Origin: Pseudomonadota bacterium
Lineage (GTDB): Bacteria; Pseudomonadota; Gammaproteobacteria; Burkholderiales; Thiobacillaceae
Reading direction: 5' to 3'
Assembly (NCBI GenBank): GCA_030836725.1
Contig: JAUPLV010000003.1
Coordinates: forward strand, 1-31,702
DNA length: 31,702 bases
Shown piece after piece: positions 23,163 through 31,165 of the stretch. How positions within the stretch are numbered: the first letter of the stretch is position 1; each line of letters starts with the position of its first letter. The notes under the pieces were generated by a model, which was given only the letters and a program-made list of their open reading frames with translations, was not told where the DNA came from and did no database searches. The translations under genes and the position numbers were made by a program.

Positions 23163-24157
23163 GGCCGGAGCGTTGCGGCCTGTGGCTTCTGCTGCTGTGG
23201 ATGCTGGCCGCCTGCAGCCAGCCGCCGTTGCACCAGCAACAGTCCTATGTTTTCGGCACCCTGGTCGAAGTCAGCATCTACGGCGCAGCGGAGCCGCAGG
23301 CCCGGCAGGCGACCGCCGCGGTGCTGGCGCGGTTCGATGAGCTGCACCGCACGCTCCACGCCTGGAAGCCGAGCGAGCTGTCGCGGCTCAACACGGCGCT
23401 GGCGCGGGGCGAGCGCGCGGCCGTCACGCCCGAACTTGCGGCGATGCTGCGCGACGCGCAGGCGCTTTCGATCCAGTCCGGCCATCTGTTCGACCCGGCC
23501 ATCGGCGGGCTGATCGCGCTGTGGGGGTTTCAATCCGATGCGCCGCAAACACGGGTGCCGGACGCAGCTTCGATTGCCGACTGGGTGAACAAGCGGCCGC
23601 GCATGGCCGATCTCGACATCGCAAACGATTCCGTGTCGAGCAGCAACCCCGCGGTGAAACTGGATCTCGGCGGCTACGCCAAGGGACGCGCGCTGGACGA
23701 TGCGGTCGCGATCCTGAAATCCCATGGCATCGAAAATGCGCTGGTGAACATCGGCGGCAATGTGATTGCCCTGGGCGCGCACGGCGACCGTCCCTGGCGC
23801 ATCGGCATCCAGCATCCGCGCCAGCCGGGCACGCTGGCCGCGCTGGAATTGCGGGACGGCGAGGCGGTCGGCACCTCGGGCGACTATCAGCGCTATTTCG
23901 AGGTGGATGGGCGCCGCTACAGCCATTTGATCGACCCACGCACCGGCTTTCCCGCAACCGGCATGCAGTCGTTGACGGTGCTGGTGGCGGGCAAGCAGGC
24001 GGGTACGCGCTCGGATGCGCTGTCGAAACCGCTGTTCATCGACGGCGCGGAACGGCTGAACGACAACGCCTCCCGTCTGGGCGTTGCGAACTATCTGGCG
24101 GTGGATTCCGCCGGCCGGATGCACGTATCCCCCGCAATGAAGGCCCGGCTTCGTTAA
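23159..24157 (+). CDS. apbE: FAD:protein FMN transferase (ApbE lipoprotein)
   Basis: 332 residues. A lipoprotein signal (LLLLWMLAAC, Cys at residue 19) anchors it in the membrane on the periplasmic side. The ApbE domain shows FGTLVEVSIYG, LFDPAIGGLIALWGF, VKLDLGGYAKGRALD, ALVNIGGNVIALG, RYSHLIDPRTGFPA and the C-terminal Asp-rich metal region (TRSDALSKPLFI). It transfers FMN from FAD to Thr residues of proteins such as NqrB/NqrC or RnfG. None of those targets is in the window. The ATGA overlap with gshB puts it in the glutathione operon, an unusual place that separates gshAB from the PTS genes they usually adjoin in related species. Confidence 0.94.
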   Translation: MRPERCGLWLLLLWMLAACSQPPLHQQQSYVFGTLVEVSIYGAAEPQARQATAAVLARFDELHRTLHAWKPSELSRLNTALARGERAAVTPELAAMLRDAQALSIQSGHLFDPAIGGLIALWGFQSDAPQTRVPDAASIADWVNKRPRMADLDIANDSVSSSNPAVKLDLGGYAKGRALDDAVAILKSHGIENALVNIGGNVIALGAHGDRPWRIGIQHPRQPGTLAALELRDGEAVGTSGDYQRYFEVDGRRYSHLIDPRTGFPATGMQSLTVLVAGKQAGTRSDALSKPLFIDGAERLNDNASRLGVANYLAVDSAGRMHVSPAMKARLR

Positions 24158-24208
24158 TCGCTTTGGGCATCACCTTCGCTCCCTCCCCATCTGGGGGAGG
24201 GTTGGGGA
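24157..24208. repeat. Direct repeat with hairpin, copy 1
   Basis: 52 bases beginning at the last base of apbE, ending GGTTGGGGA. It contains CCCTCCCC facing GGGGGAGGG across ATCT, so it can fold and may act as the apbE transcript end. Copy 2 is at 24279-24331. Confidence 0.85.
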
Positions 24209-24278
24209 TAACCAGCGACTTGCCCGCTTGCGAGCTTAGTCGAATGGCTAGAGGTTCCATCAGAGGGCGAGCGAAGCG

Positions 24279-24331
24279 ATCGCTTTGGGCATCACCTTCG
24301 CTCCCTCCCCATCTGGGGGGAGGGTTGGGGA
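24279..24331. repeat. Direct repeat with hairpin, copy 2
   Basis: 53 bases, the same as copy 1 except for one extra G in the G-run, 122 bases downstream. The CCCTCCCC...GGGAGGGTTGGGG pattern is a common type of extragenic repeat in GC-rich proteobacteria. Together with copy 1 it fills most of the 232 bases between apbE and the PTS genes; about 58 bases then remain before the EIIA start, where I see no clear promoter. Confidence 0.85.
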
Positions 24332-24389
24332 GAGGGAAACGCGCAGCATATGCGCGTTAGAATGTCGCTTTTGGTCTGACACTCGTTCA

Positions 24390-24806
24390 ATGATCGGCAT
24401 CCTCATCGTCGCCCACGGCTCGCTCGCCGACAGCCTGGTCGAATGCGCAACCCATGTGCTGGGACAGCGTCCGCGCGGTCTCGCCACGCTCGATTTCATC
24501 GGCCATGCCGACCCCGACGAACGACAGAAGGCCTTGCAGTCACGGCTGGCCGAGCTCGACGAGGGCGACGGCATCTTGGTGCTGACCGATGTCTATGGCG
24601 CCACCCCCAGCAACACGCTGTGCCGGCTGCTCGAACCCGCGCACATCGAAGGCGTTTCCGGCGTCAACCTGCCGATGCTGCTGAAGGCGCTGAACTACCG
24701 CGAGACTTTGCCGCTGCCGCAACTCATACAGCGCATCGTCGAAGGCGGGCGCAACAGCATCAACCATATTTCCGAGACCATGTGCCATGCAGCAACGGGA
24801 CGTTGA
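24390..24806 (+). CDS. PTS EIIA component, mannose/fructose family
   Basis: 138 residues. The phosphorylated histidine is H9 in MIGILIVAHGSLADSL; LTDVYGATPSNTLCRLL and VSGVNLPMLLKALNYR are further signs of the mannose-type EIIA fold. ATG 24390 is used: the open frame extends upstream through the repeat but the domain starts here. No EIIB or EIIC gene is nearby, so it probably has a regulatory role or takes phosphate from HPr without sugar transport. The last 20 bases overlap the HPr gene, giving coupled translation. Confidence 0.9.
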   Translation: MIGILIVAHGSLADSLVECATHVLGQRPRGLATLDFIGHADPDERQKALQSRLAELDEGDGILVLTDVYGATPSNTLCRLLEPAHIEGVSGVNLPMLLKALNYRETLPLPQLIQRIVEGGRNSINHISETMCHAATGR

Positions 24807-25059
24807 AATCGTCAACAAGCTGGGACTGCACGCGCGTCCGTCGGCCAGGCTGACCAAGCTGGCATCCGGCTTCAAGAGCCAGGTGTTCATGTCGCGCAAC
24901 GGCCGCCGCGTCAATGCCAAGAGCATCATGGGCGTGATGATGCTGGCCGCATCCAAAGGCAGCTCCATCACCCTGGAAACGGATGGGGAAGATGAAGTGG
25001 AAGCGATGGATGCGCTGGCGGAACTGATCGCCAGCGGCTTCGGGGAAGAACTCGAATGA
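24787..25059 (+). CDS. ptsH: Phosphocarrier protein HPr
   Basis: 90 residues. H15 in LGLHARPSA takes phosphate from enzyme I. S46 in NAKSIMGVMMLAAS is the site that HPr kinase phosphorylates, so control by HprK is possible; hprK is not in the window. It overlaps the EIIA gene at its start and enzyme I at its end (ATGA). Confidence 0.96.
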   Translation: MQQRDVEIVNKLGLHARPSARLTKLASGFKSQVFMSRNGRRVNAKSIMGVMMLAASKGSSITLETDGEDEVEAMDALAELIASGFGEELE

Positions 25060-26780
25060 GCTTCTCCATGCACGGCATCGGCGTTTCCGGCGGCATCGCC
25101 ATCGGCTACGCGCACCTCGCCTCCCACTCGCGGGTCGAAGTGCCGCAGTACGTGCTCGACCGCAAGTACATCAAGGAGGAGCTGGCGCGTTTTGACGAAG
25201 CCATCCTGACCACCCGCACCGACCTCGAAACCCTGCGCAGGCATATCCCGCCCGGCGCGCCGGCCGAACTGTCGGCGTTTCTCGACATGCACCTGATGTT
25301 CCTCGGCGATTCCATGATCGCCGAGGAACCCAAGCGGCTGATCCTCGAAACCCAGTGCAACGCCGAGTGGGCGCTGGCGCAGCAGATGGAAGCGCTGGTG
25401 GCGCGCTTCGAGGAAATCGAGGACGCCTATCTGCGCAGCCGGCAGGAGGATGTGGTGCAGGTGGTGCAGCGGGTGCTGAAGGCGCTGACCGGCCATCCCA
25501 GCCATCTGCCCCTGGATGTCGACTTCGACGTCGACCGCATCCTGGTCGCGCACGAGTTGTCGCCAGCGGACATGATCGTGTTCAAGAATGTGCGTTTTGC
25601 CGCGTTCATCACCGACCTCGGCGGCTCCACCTCGCACACTGCGATCCTGGCGCGCAGCATGGCGATGCCGTCGGTGATGGCGCTGCACAACGCGCGCGGC
25701 CTGATCCGCGACCATGACCTGCTGATCGTCGACGGGCGAGACGGCGTGGTGATCATCAACCCGGACGAATCGGTCCTGGCCGAATACCGGCTGCGGCAAA
25801 ACCAGTGGCGGATCGATACCGACAAGCTGAAGCGGCTGAAAACCAGCAAGTCGTCCACGCTTGACGGCACCCCGATCGAACTGATGGCGAACATCGAGTT
25901 GCTGGGCGACGTCGATGCCGTGAAGGCCGCGGGGGCGCATGGCATCGGCCTGTTCCGCAGCGAGTTCCTGTTCCTCAACCGCAGCGACCTGCCAACCGAG
26001 GACGAGCAATACGAATCCTACAAGGCGGTGGCCGAGGCGCTGGACGGCAAGCCGGTCACCATCCGCACGCTCGACCTGGGCGCCGACAAGCAGGCGCCCT
26101 GGGGCCATACCGTGGCCGACAACCCGGCGCTGGGCCTGCGCGCGATTCGCCTGTGCCTGGCCGAACCGGGATTGTTTCAAACCCAGCTGCGCGCGATTCT
26201 GCGCGCCTCGAAACATGGCCACGTGCGCATCCTCATTCCCATGCTGGCAAGCTTCATGGAGCTGCGGCAGACGTTGCAGCGCATCGAGGAAGCCAAGGCC
26301 TCGCTAAGGAAGGATGGGCTGAAGTTCGATGATGGCATCAAGATCGGCGGCATGATCGAAGTGCCGGCAGCCGCCCTGTCCGCCGGGGTGTTTGCCGAGC
26401 AACTGGACTTCCTGTCGATCGGCACCAACGACCTGATCCAGTACACGCTGGCAATCGACCGCGCCGACGACAGCGTGTCCCACCTCTACGACCCACTGCA
26501 TCCGGCGGTGCTAGGTCTCGTCCAGCAGACTCTCCGCGCCGGCGCCAAGGCAGGCAAATCGGTATCGGTGTGCGGTGAAATGGCGGGGGATCCGCTGTTG
26601 ACCCGGCTGCTGCTCGGCCTGGGGCTGCGGACTTTCTCCATGCATCCGGCCAGCCTGCTTCAGGTCAAGCAGCAGGTGCTGAAATCGCATCTGGAAGAGT
26701 TGACGCCGATGACGCAGCGCCTGCTGAAGAACACCGATCCGGACAAGACGCCGGTACTGCTGAATCGCCTGAACAGTTGA
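25056..26780 (+). CDS. ptsI: PTS enzyme I (phosphoenolpyruvate-protein phosphotransferase)
   Basis: 574 residues, full length. It takes phosphate from phosphoenolpyruvate and passes it to HPr. The N-terminal HPr-binding and phosphohistidine domain has H194 in GGSTSHTAILARSMAMPSV; the C-terminal PEP-binding barrel shows GIGLFRSEFLFL, ILIPMLAS, DFLSIGTNDLIQYTLAIDRAD and the active Cys in SVCGEMAGDPLLTRLLLGLG. It starts in the HPr stop (ATGA), which makes EIIA-HPr-EI one coupled unit. It ends 6 bases before the end of the convergent dynamin gene, with no terminator between. Confidence 0.97.
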   Translation: MSFSMHGIGVSGGIAIGYAHLASHSRVEVPQYVLDRKYIKEELARFDEAILTTRTDLETLRRHIPPGAPAELSAFLDMHLMFLGDSMIAEEPKRLILETQCNAEWALAQQMEALVARFEEIEDAYLRSRQEDVVQVVQRVLKALTGHPSHLPLDVDFDVDRILVAHELSPADMIVFKNVRFAAFITDLGGSTSHTAILARSMAMPSVMALHNARGLIRDHDLLIVDGRDGVVIINPDESVLAEYRLRQNQWRIDTDKLKRLKTSKSSTLDGTPIELMANIELLGDVDAVKAAGAHGIGLFRSEFLFLNRSDLPTEDEQYESYKAVAEALDGKPVTIRTLDLGADKQAPWGHTVADNPALGLRAIRLCLAEPGLFQTQLRAILRASKHGHVRILIPMLASFMELRQTLQRIEEAKASLRKDGLKFDDGIKIGGMIEVPAAALSAGVFAEQLDFLSIGTNDLIQYTLAIDRADDSVSHLYDPLHPAVLGLVQQTLRAGAKAGKSVSVCGEMAGDPLLTRLLLGLGLRTFSMHPASLLQVKQQVLKSHLEELTPMTQRLLKNTDPDKTPVLLNRLNS

Positions 26781-26786
26781 GCGGGG

Positions 26787-28691
26787 TCAGCCGGCAAACG
26801 TTTCGGCAATGCGCATCAGTTCCGTCTTGTCGTTGCGCAGTTCACTGATCTGCCCCTTGATCTGGGCCATGCGGCCCTTCAACGTGCCCATGTTCTCCAG
26901 AATATGCTGCAGGCTCGCCAGCCGCGTGTCGAGATACTGTTTGTGCTCGCGAATGCGTGCCATGATGGGGTCGAGTGCGATGCGCAGCCAACGCTCGGCT
27001 TCCGCCCGCGCCAGGTTGAAAGCCTTGCGCGCCTCGTCCGCCAGCCCGGCATAAAAACGCCGGATCATGAAACGCTTTTCAAGCATCAGGTTGGCGGGGT
27101 CCCTGCAGAAAGCCTCGGTCTCGCGGATCAGGGCTTCGAGCCGATTGCGATACGCGCCCAGATCAAGCCGCGGCACCTGCGTTTTCGGCAAATGATGATG
27201 ATGGTAAAAGTGGATGTAGGCCTGGTCCAGCGTATCCACCATGTTGTCGGCCAGCTGGGTCGCGTAGTGGAGGCGCGAACCCATCTGCTCGCTCAATTGG
27301 CGGATGCCTCCAGTCAGACCACGAGTGGTCATGCTTGCTTCCATGGCCGCGCGCCCAGCCTCGCAGATAGTATGCAGCGATTCCTCCGACAATTGCGACA
27401 TCAGATGTTCACCCTGCTTTTTCAGCATTTTCCTGATTACGCGAAACTGCGCGGCAGTGACATCGTAGCTTTCCTTCTCCTTCTGCAAGGCGGCGCGCGC
27501 TTCCTCGATCAATCCGCGGTTCTTGCCTGAAAGCTGGCTGAGCTGAATCAGTTCGTCGCTGCTGCGCTTCAGCCGGGTGGCAATACCCACCCGGCTCTCG
27601 TCGATCATCGATCCGACTTCGCCGCTGACCGAGTGATAGAGCATGTCGCGCCGCGCCGGAATCACCTGGTGCGCCAGCAAGTATTCCAGCGACTCGATGC
27701 CCGAGCGCACGCGCAAGGCCGAGTCGCCGCGGATGGAAGCGGTCAGGGCTTTTTGCGCCGACACCGTAAACACCCGGCTGCGCGGCAGTTTCAGCACCCG
27801 CGCGGTTTCCTCGACCTGCCTCTCGATGATGGCCTGCACTTCGGAATCGCTCTTGAGTTCATCCCACAGCATGTCGATCTTGTTCAGCACCGCCACGTGG
27901 TAATTGGAATGGCGGTTCACATGCTTGTGCCAGATTTCCAGGTCGGAGCGCGTCACGCCGGTATCGGTCGCCAGCAGGAACATCACGGCATGGGCGTTGG
28001 GAATCACCGACAGGGTCAGTTCGGGCTCGGTCCCCAGCGCGTTGAGTCCGGGAGTATCGAGGATGGTCAGTCCGGCCTGTAGAAGCGGGTGCGGGAAATT
28101 GACCATGGCATACCGCCAGGCCGGCACCTCCACAGTGCCATCGGCGCGCAACTGGTGGCGCTCGCTGGGATCCTCGTTGTCCCACAGCCCGATCTCGATG
28201 GCCTCTACCGCCGGCATCAGCTTGGTTTCAGTGAGTTTTTGCAGGCTCTCCTGCAACTGGCGAGGATCTCCCGGATCAAGCGACAGCCGGGACCACTCGA
28301 TCGGCATGTGCTTCAGCCGCGCCAGCGATTCCTCGCGGCGGCGCGTCTCGATCGGCAACAGGGACAGGCTGGGGGCTTCATCGGAATTGGCGAACAGTTC
28401 GGTCGGACACATGGTCGTGCGTCCGGCATCCGAGGGCAACAGGCGCTGGCCGTGGTCGGAAAAAAACAGGGCATTGATGAGCTCGGTCTTGCCGCGCGAG
28501 AACTCGGCGACAAAAGCCACCACCAGCTTGTCCTGGCGCAGGGCGGACGCGGTATCGGCCAGCCGCAGGGCGCGTTCGGCATCGATGCCGTGCTGACGGT
28601 CGAGCCAGTCGGCATAGTCGTCAATCACGGTCGCAAGCCGCATGCGCCGCTCGCTGAGGTCGGTAACTTCCTGTTCCAGGTGGATGCTCAT
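26787..28691 (-). CDS. Bacterial dynamin-like GTPase
   Basis: 634 residues. A dynamin-type GTPase domain fills the N-terminal half: P-loop AEFSRGKT (62-69; the first Gly of GxxxxGK is Ala), switch region with RTTMCPTEL (91-99), DTPGLNALG (212-220) and NKID (270-273). The rest is mostly long helices with coiled-coil character (about 355-470 and 520-630), as in the stalk of dynamin-like proteins; no obvious membrane segment. Such proteins bind and reshape membranes or respond to membrane damage. The start is 8 bases after yggU on the same strand, so it is probably the last gene of the yggS operon. The exact role is unknown. Confidence 0.87.
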   Translation of the reverse strand: MSIHLEQEVTDLSERRMRLATVIDDYADWLDRQHGIDAERALRLADTASALRQDKLVVAFVAEFSRGKTELINALFFSDHGQRLLPSDAGRTTMCPTELFANSDEAPSLSLLPIETRRREESLARLKHMPIEWSRLSLDPGDPRQLQESLQKLTETKLMPAVEAIEIGLWDNEDPSERHQLRADGTVEVPAWRYAMVNFPHPLLQAGLTILDTPGLNALGTEPELTLSVIPNAHAVMFLLATDTGVTRSDLEIWHKHVNRHSNYHVAVLNKIDMLWDELKSDSEVQAIIERQVEETARVLKLPRSRVFTVSAQKALTASIRGDSALRVRSGIESLEYLLAHQVIPARRDMLYHSVSGEVGSMIDESRVGIATRLKRSSDELIQLSQLSGKNRGLIEEARAALQKEKESYDVTAAQFRVIRKMLKKQGEHLMSQLSEESLHTICEAGRAAMEASMTTRGLTGGIRQLSEQMGSRLHYATQLADNMVDTLDQAYIHFYHHHHLPKTQVPRLDLGAYRNRLEALIRETEAFCRDPANLMLEKRFMIRRFYAGLADEARKAFNLARAEAERWLRIALDPIMARIREHKQYLDTRLASLQHILENMGTLKGRMAQIKGQISELRNDKTELMRIAETFAG

Positions 28692-28699
28692 AATTTTAG

Positions 28700-29005
28700 C
28701 TAACCGTTGTTTTCGATATTATTCCATGGTGTGTCGGCGCCATACACCGCCACGGTTTTCTGCCGCGATGTTTCGCCGCGCACCAGACGGACCGCCGACT
28801 TTGGAACCCCCAATCGCGCAGCCAGCCAGGCGAGCAGATGCGCATTCGCCTTGTTATCGACGGGCGGCGCGGCAATCTTTAATTTCAGCCGGCCGCCATG
28901 CTCGCCCACGGCGCCGGTGACCTTGGCGCCCGGCTGCACATGCAATTCAAGCAGCCATTCGGCGCCGTCGCGTCGCGCCCAGAGCGGAGGGTCAGAGGGC
29001 TCCAC
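28700..29005 (-). CDS. yggU: DUF167 (YggU) family protein
   Basis: 101 residues with GTG start at 29005, overlapping the end of yggT by 14 bases. The DUF167 core is visible: LELHVQPGAKVTGAVGEHGGRLKLKIAAPPVDNKAN then LLAWLAARLGVPKSAVRLVRGETSRQKTV. It is a small soluble alpha/beta protein of unknown function that in most proteobacteria follows yggT, as here. The C-terminal end (DTPWNNIENNG) is short and probably disordered. Confidence 0.92.
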   Translation of the reverse strand: MEPSDPPLWARRDGAEWLLELHVQPGAKVTGAVGEHGGRLKLKIAAPPVDNKANAHLLAWLAARLGVPKSAVRLVRGETSRQKTVAVYGADTPWNNIENNG

Positions 29006-29567
29006 GCAGCGCGCGCTCGAGCGCCAGAACCGGCACCATCAGCACCAGTTGGCACAGGATGAACAGCACCAGCGGCGTCAGGTCGACATTGGACACCATC
29101 GGGACGATGCGCCGCAACGGCCGCAGGAACGGCTCGGACAATTCGTATACCACCGGCATCAAGGGCGTGTTGGTGTTGACCCACGTCAGCACCGCGCGCA
29201 CCAGGGTAAGGCCGATGATCAGGTAGACCGTCAGCTTCAGCAACTCCACGCCGGCAAGCCCCGCCATCACCGGCCATACTCCGGAACCGGCCAGAGCGAA
29301 CGGAAATCCGCCCAGCCAGTACACCGCGGCGACGACGGCGAATTCGACCGCAAACGCTACCACCAGGCAGGCCCAATCGAGGCCGAACAGGCCCGGCACC
29401 ACCCTCCGTACCGGCTTCACCGCGAAATCGGTGATGGATACGACAAATTGCGCGAAGGAATTGCGGAACGGAACCCGGAACAGCTGCATCATGAAGCGTA
29501 GCAGCACCGCGATCACGAACAGGTGGCCGAGTGTCTGGACGAGGAATTTCAGTGCGGCTTCGATCAT
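28992..29567 (-). CDS. yggT: YggT family membrane protein
   Basis: 191 residues with two YGGT repeats, each of two membrane helices. Each repeat ends with the family motif before the second helix: FRVPFRNSFAQFVVSITDFAVKPVRRVVPG in the first and LSEPFLRPLRRIVPMVSNVDLTPLVLF in the second. It is an inner-membrane protein; a part in osmotic stress has been proposed, and homologues near ftsZ act in cell division. The proC stop and this ATG share one base (TAATG), so translation is coupled. Confidence 0.94.
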   Translation of the reverse strand: MIEAALKFLVQTLGHLFVIAVLLRFMMQLFRVPFRNSFAQFVVSITDFAVKPVRRVVPGLFGLDWACLVVAFAVEFAVVAAVYWLGGFPFALAGSGVWPVMAGLAGVELLKLTVYLIIGLTLVRAVLTWVNTNTPLMPVVYELSEPFLRPLRRIVPMVSNVDLTPLVLFILCQLVLMVPVLALERALRGAL

Positions 29568-30382
29568 TACGCCAGGCGCCCCAGTTCGTCACCCAGTTCG
29601 GCGCTGCGGCGACAGGCCGCCTCGACCGCCTGGCCAATGGCGGGTTTGACCGCCGCCGCCTCCAGCGCGAAGATGCCGCGCTCGGTCGTGCCGCCCCTGG
29701 AGGTCACGCGCTGACGCAGCATGGCGGGCTCCTCGCCCGATTCCAGCGCCAGCTTGGCCGCGCCGAAGAAGGTCTGCAGCGCCAACTGGCGCGCGATTTC
29801 CGGAGACAGGCCCTGCGTTACCGCCGCGGTTTCCAGCGATTCAAGGAAATAAAAAACATAGGCAGGGCCGCTGCCCGACACCGCGGTCACCGCATCCAGC
29901 TGCGGCTCGTCCGCCACCCACACCACGCCGCCGACGGCGCGCAGCACCGCCTCGGCCTGCGACCGCGCTTCCTGGCCGACCTCGGGCGAGGAGAACAGCC
30001 CGGAAATCCCGGCCTGAACCAGCGCCGGGGTGTTGGGCATGGCACGCACGATCCGGGTGTGCCCTCCCAGCCAGCGGGCAAGATCGGCCACCCGAACGCC
30101 GGCGGCGATCGACAGCACCAGATGGCTGTCGAGCCGCGACGCAAGCATGGCCGCCACGTCGGGCAGGCTTTGCGGCTTCACCGCCAGCACGATCAGGGCG
30201 TGCAGACGCGCCTGGGATAAATCCGTATGCGTCACCACGCCGAAGCGCGCAGCCAGATTCGCCCGCGCATCGGGATTGATTTCGACCACCTCGATATCGG
30301 TGGGCTGGGCGCCGCTGGAAATCAGGCCGCCGATGATGGCCGCGGCCATGTTGCCGCCGCCGATGAAACTCACTTTATGCAT
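29567..30382 (-). CDS. proC: Pyrroline-5-carboxylate reductase
   Basis: 271 residues, the usual length. The last step of proline synthesis: NAD(P)H reduction of pyrroline-5-carboxylate. The dinucleotide loop is IGGGNMA (7-13); VLAVKPQ, VRAMPNTPALV and the C-terminal dimer/substrate region VSGSGPAYVFYFLE and TSRGGTTERGI are present. ATG 30382 is chosen because the Rossmann strand begins right after it; the frame is open further upstream inside yggS. It overlaps the yggS stop by 8 bases. Confidence 0.96.
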   Translation of the reverse strand: MHKVSFIGGGNMAAAIIGGLISSGAQPTDIEVVEINPDARANLAARFGVVTHTDLSQARLHALIVLAVKPQSLPDVAAMLASRLDSHLVLSIAAGVRVADLARWLGGHTRIVRAMPNTPALVQAGISGLFSSPEVGQEARSQAEAVLRAVGGVVWVADEPQLDAVTAVSGSGPAYVFYFLESLETAAVTQGLSPEIARQLALQTFFGAAKLALESGEEPAMLRQRVTSRGGTTERGIFALEAAAVKPAIGQAVEAACRRSAELGDELGRLA

Positions 30383-31079
30383 GTTTTGTCCTCTCGCCAA
30401 ACAGTGCCGTGCCAATCCGCACGATGGTCGCGCCTTCCAGGATCGCAGCTTCCAGATCGGCCGACATGCCCATCGACAGCGTATCGAGCGCAAAGCCACG
30501 TGCGATCAGCGCATCGTACGCCTTTCGCACCGGCCGAAACGCCGCACGTTGCGCCGCCGCATCCCGCACCGGCGCCGGAATCGCCATCAATCCACGCAAT
30601 CGGATATTGGGCAGCTTCGCCACCGCCTCGGCCAGCGCCGGCAATTCGGCCGGTACGACGCCGCCCTTGCTTGCCTCGCCGCTGACATTCACCTCGATGC
30701 ACACCTGCAGCGGCGGCATCCCAATGGGACGCTGCGCCGACAGCCGTTCGGCAACCTTGAGGCGGTCGACGCTGTGAACCCAGCTGAAATTCTCGGCGAT
30801 CGCCCGGGTCTTGTTGCTCTGGATCGGCCCGATGAAATGCCATTCCAGCGGCAGATCGCGCAAGGCCGACTGCTTTTCCAGCGCTTCCTGCAGGTAATTT
30901 TCGCCGAATGCGCGCTGGCCGGCATCCGCCAGCGCCCGCACGGCGGCTTCGCCGAAAGTCTTGCTCGCCGCCAGCAGGCTCACTTCCGCGCCGCCCCGCC
31001 CGGCCCCGGCGGCGGCACGCGCGATCCGCGCCCGTACGGCGCGCAAACGCTCACTGGATTCGGGATCCGGGCTTGTCAT
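30375..31079 (-). CDS. yggS: PLP-binding protein YggS (PLP homeostasis)
   Basis: 234 residues from ATG 31079, exactly the length of E. coli YggS. The pyridoxal phosphate lysine is K40 in LLAASKT; FGENYLQEAL, WHFIGPIQSNKT, VNVSGEASKGG and LSMGMSADLEAAI are family signatures. It has no known enzyme activity and controls the vitamin B6 and amino acid balance. An upstream in-frame ATG at 31118 would add 13 residues but lies upstream of the start site predicted from the TTGACA/GATAAC promoter, so it is rejected. First gene of the yggS-proC-yggT-yggU-dynamin unit. Confidence 0.94.
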   Translation of the reverse strand: MTSPDPESSERLRAVRARIARAAAGAGRGGAEVSLLAASKTFGEAAVRALADAGQRAFGENYLQEALEKQSALRDLPLEWHFIGPIQSNKTRAIAENFSWVHSVDRLKVAERLSAQRPIGMPPLQVCIEVNVSGEASKGGVVPAELPALAEAVAKLPNIRLRGLMAIPAPVRDAAAQRAAFRPVRKAYDALIARGFALDTLSMGMSADLEAAILEGATIVRIGTALFGERTKHA

Positions 31080-31101
31080 GCCGGACTCAAGTTCGCGTGT
31101 T

Positions 31102-31130
31102 TTGGGGCCGTTATCCATACGGTTTATTAT
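31102..31130 (+). promoter_or_regulatory. Candidate pilT promoter
   Basis: TTGGGG (31102-31107), 17-base spacer, TATTAT (31125-31130), about 35 bases before the pilT start. It overlaps the yggS promoter on the other strand, so the two may compete. Confidence 0.4.
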
Positions 31131-31137
31131 CTGTCAA
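31110..31137 (-). promoter_or_regulatory. Candidate yggS promoter
   Basis: On the minus strand, a perfect -35 TTGACA (31137-31132), 16-base spacer, GATAAC (31115-31110). It would start transcription near 31103, about 24 bases before the chosen yggS ATG. Confidence 0.5.
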
Positions 31138-31165
31138 AACCCATCCTTTACTGAACGAGGCACGT

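Noticed and set aside
24540..26222. 560-codon minus-strand frame opposite ptsH and ptsI
   Set aside because: Shadow of ptsH/ptsI; no recognisable domain.
31080..31118. Upstream ATG 31118 as the yggS start
   Set aside because: It lies upstream of the start site expected from the TTGACA/GATAAC promoter and makes the protein 13 residues longer than the family.
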